7,445 bases of DNA from OMOG01 sp041485845 (GTDB lineage Bacteria; Acidobacteriota; Terriglobia; Bryobacterales; Bryobacteraceae), in NCBI GenBank assembly GCA_041485845.1, contig JBGPKH010000461.1, positions 1-7,445 on the forward strand. Direction: 5' to 3'. The stretch's first letter is position 1, and every line of letters starts with the position of its first letter. The translations under genes and the position numbers were made by a program. Of this stretch, positions 5,983-7,445 are shown piece by piece. The notes below the pieces were generated by a model that ran no database searches, was not told the origin of the DNA, and worked only from the letters and a program-made list of their open reading frames with translations.

Positions 5983-5993
5983 GAGAACTGCTT

Positions 5994-6758
5994 ATGAAGG
6001 GTATTGTCCTCGCCGGTGGGACGGGAAGCAGACTGTTTCCGCTCACCAAGATTACCAACAAGCATTTGTTGCCCATCTACGATCGGCCCATGATCTACTA
6101 CCCGATCCAGACGCTGGTGGACGCCGGGATTCAGGACATCATGATTGTCACCGGGGGCAGGAATTCGGGCGACTTTCTCCGCCTGCTGGCAAATGGAAAG
6201 CAGTTCGGCCTGAAGCACATCAACTACACGTATCAGGAAGGCGAGGGCGGCATCGCCGACGCCTTGGCCCTGGCCGAGCATTTCGCCGACGGCCACAAGA
6301 TCTGCGTGGTGCTGGGCGACAATATCATCGAAGGCAGCATCTGGCAGGCCGCCGAGCAGTTCCGCAAGCAGTCGCAGGGCGCCCACATTCTGCTCAAGGA
6401 AGTGCAGGATGCCGAGCGTTTCGGAGTCGCCGAAGTGGCCGGCGGGAGCATTGTGGGAATCGAAGAAAAGCCCCGGCGCCCCAAGTCCAATTACGCGGTG
6501 ACCGGCATCTATATGTACGACGCCAGCGTGTTCGACAAGATCAAGACGCTGGTGCCGTCGAATCGGGGCGAGCTGGAGATCACGGATGTCAACAACGCCT
6601 ACATCCGCGAAGGCGCCATGACCTTCTCGTTCCTGGATGGATGGTGGACCGACGCCGGGACATTCGAGTCCCTGCTGCGCGCGGCCAACCTCGTGGCCCA
6701 GTCCCGGTCGAAGGAAGAATTGGCTGCCGGCGTAGCGGAAGGAGCGGCCCGCGTCTGA
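5994..6758 (+). CDS. rmlA: Glucose-1-phosphate thymidylyltransferase, short form
   Basis: This enzyme joins glucose 1-phosphate and dTTP to form dTDP-glucose and pyrophosphate, the first step of dTDP-L-rhamnose synthesis, in the cytosol. The protein has 254 residues with the nucleotidyltransferase signature GGTGSRLFPLT at 8-18. Lys23 follows in TNKHLLPIYDRPMIYYP, and the metal-binding Asp109 is in VVLGDN. EEKPRRPKSNYAVTGIYMYD spans 157-176, GELEITDVN spans 192-200, and WWTDAGT spans 217-223. It ends soon after, lacking the roughly 40-residue C-terminal extension of the enterobacterial 290-residue enzymes, and so belongs to the short type. ATG 5994 starts exactly at the expected first strand. 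The stop TGA shares its last base with the next ATG, so it is coupled to rmlC. A related sugar-1-phosphate nucleotidyltransferase with another base or sugar preference cannot be ruled out. Confidence 0.9.
   Translation: MKGIVLAGGTGSRLFPLTKITNKHLLPIYDRPMIYYPIQTLVDAGIQDIMIVTGGRNSGDFLRLLANGKQFGLKHINYTYQEGEGGIADALALAEHFADGHKICVVLGDNIIEGSIWQAAEQFRKQSQGAHILLKEVQDAERFGVAEVAGGSIVGIEEKPRRPKSNYAVTGIYMYDASVFDKIKTLVPSNRGELEITDVNNAYIREGAMTFSFLDGWWTDAGTFESLLRAANLVAQSRSKEELAAGVAEGAARV
6737..6744 (+). promoter_or_regulatory. Shine-Dalgarno inside rmlA supporting the rmlC start
   Basis: GGAAGGAG lies within the last codons of rmlA, 13 bases before ATG 6758. The spacing is a little long, but together with the TGATG overlap it supports this start and the 40-residue N-terminal extension of the epimerase. 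Confidence 0.45.
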
Positions 6759-7345
6759 TGGCGCCGGAAACCATTACCCAAGCGGCGGCACGGCCGCTGG
6801 CCTCCTCCGGAGACCTGGAACTCGCCATACCGGAGTGCGCCAAAGGAATCGGCTCCATCATCGGCTCACCCACTTCCGCCGACCTGATTGCCGGCGTTCG
6901 CGTGCAGCCCCTGGCGCTGTATCCCGACGACCGCGGCTACTTCCTGGAAGTGCAGCGCATCGGCCATGGCCTTGCCGCCGGCTTTCCCGCGGCGACCAGC
7001 CAGGTGTCGGCCGCACTGAATTTCGCGGGGACCATCAAGGCGTTTCACTACCACCTGCATCAGACGGATTGTTGGACTCCGGTGACCGGGATGCTGCAAG
7101 TCGTGTTGGTGGACCTGCGCCTCGGTTCGTCCACCTTCGGACGGCGCAATACGATTTACGTGGGCGCACTGCGTCCCTGGCAGATCCTGATTCCTCCCGG
7201 CGTGGGGCACGGCTACAAAGTGATCGGGGAAGGAAACGCGCTGCTGGTCTACATGACCGACCGCTTCTACGACCCGCAGGACGAAGGACGCATCCCCTAC
7301 AACGACCCGTCGATCCATTACGACTGGGAGACTCAGCGGAAATAA
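6758..7345 (+). CDS. rmlC: Divergent dTDP-4-dehydrorhamnose 3,5-epimerase family protein
   Basis: RmlC epimerises C3 and C5 of dTDP-4-dehydro-6-deoxyglucose. This 195-residue cupin-fold protein matches the family along LALYPDDRGYFLEV (53-66), the catalytic-His strand KAFHYHLHQ (94-102, His97), LVDLRLGSSTFGRR, WQILIPPGVGHGYKV (141-155, His151), LVYMTDRFYDP with Tyr165 and Tyr171, and YNDPSIHYDW. Departures from classic RmlC: the RG before the His motif is KA, and the QGKLVR block with its Lys is replaced by QTDCWTP. There are also about 40 extra N-terminal residues, Ala/Ser-rich at first. The start ATG 6758 is supported by the TGATG junction with rmlA and by GGAAGGAG 13 bases upstream. I see no convincing later start. 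The fold and pathway context are firm; whether it keeps full 3,5-epimerase activity is open, and a 3-epimerase or a related ketoisomerase is possible. The palindromic repeat follows 26 bases after the stop. Confidence 0.82.
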   Translation: MAPETITQAAARPLASSGDLELAIPECAKGIGSIIGSPTSADLIAGVRVQPLALYPDDRGYFLEVQRIGHGLAAGFPAATSQVSAALNFAGTIKAFHYHLHQTDCWTPVTGMLQVVLVDLRLGSSTFGRRNTIYVGALRPWQILIPPGVGHGYKVIGEGNALLVYMTDRFYDPQDEGRIPYNDPSIHYDWETQRK

Positions 7346-7371
7346 GTGGTTATGCGCAGGCACTCCGCAAC

Positions 7372-7430
7372 ACCGCTCCCTTTGGTCACGGCTCGGAAAC
7401 GCTTACTGAGCCGCGACCAAAGGGAGCGGT
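7372..7430. repeat. Near-perfect 23-bp-arm palindromic repeat, likely also a terminator
   Basis: Arms 7372-7394 and 7408-7430 pair at 22 of 23 positions; the mismatch is A at 7389 against C. The loop is 13 bases (GGAAACGCTTACT). The right arm is followed by TTTTGCG (7430-7436, counting its last T), so the hairpin could end the rmlA-rmlC transcript. The right arm matches 2566-2588 at 21 of 23 bases, making the two members of one dispersed palindromic family. I recall similar palindromes being frequent in Solibacter-like genomes, but this is memory, not a search. Confidence 0.85.
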
Positions 7431-7445
7431 TTTGCGCCAAGTTCC

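Noticed and set aside
5978..6757. In-frame upstream extension of rmlC to 5978
   Set aside because: It is the shifted frame of rmlA; the TGATG junction and the Shine-Dalgarno support ATG 6758.
1..7445. CRISPR array, tRNA, rRNA, transposon ends, attachment site or phage genes
   Set aside because: I saw no regularly spaced repeats, RNA-gene signatures, transposase motifs or terminal inverted repeats with target duplications.

Overview
The window is GC-rich chromosomal DNA from a bacterium. I infer Acidobacteriota, probably a Solibacter/Bryobacter-type lineage. The basis is the GC-rich third positions, the long palindromic repeats built on a GAGCCGCGACC core, the Tat-signal cupin, and the short RmlA followed by a divergent RmlC. 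These are resemblances from memory, and no taxonomic marker is present. I see no rRNA, tRNA, CRISPR array, transposase or phage gene.

Left third (1-1600): this part looks like a decaying or rearranged patch. A hypothetical gene on the minus strand runs off the left edge. Behind its promoter lies the C-terminal part of a group 3 (HoxH-like) [NiFe]-hydrogenase large subunit on the minus strand. It is cut short at its N-terminal side and broken by at least three frame changes, one of which removes a nickel-ligand cysteine. Beside it on the plus strand is an orphan receiver-like domain that has lost its phospho-acceptor aspartate. Its stop codon overlaps the start of an intact TauE/SafE-type anion exporter gene.

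Middle (2480-5600): a hairpin terminator and a worn palindromic repeat separate the exporter gene from a convergent Tat-exported cupin gene. Divergent from the cupin is a two-gene operon: an APC-superfamily amino-acid/amine permease overlaps by 14 bases an amidohydrolase of the ACMSD-like decarboxylase family. Uptake of a small carboxylated compound followed by its decarboxylation or hydrolysis is a reasonable inference, but the substrate cannot be read from the sequence.

Right third (5598-7445): a small cytosolic cupin (minus) diverges across 48 bases from an rmlA-rmlC pair (plus). That pair supplies the first and third steps of dTDP-L-rhamnose synthesis; rmlB and rmlD are not in the window. 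The pair is closed by an almost perfect 23-bp-arm palindrome of the same family as the repeat near 2.55 kb.

A recurring theme is start codons placed only 6-7 bases after a -10-like hexamer (minus-strand gene at 538, permease at 3093, cupin at 5945; rmlA is close, at 11). This suggests leaderless mRNAs. I found no clear candidate for a wholly new multi-gene system. The most unusual content is the hydrogenase relic, the receiver without its aspartate, the palindromic repeats and the leaderless promoter layout.
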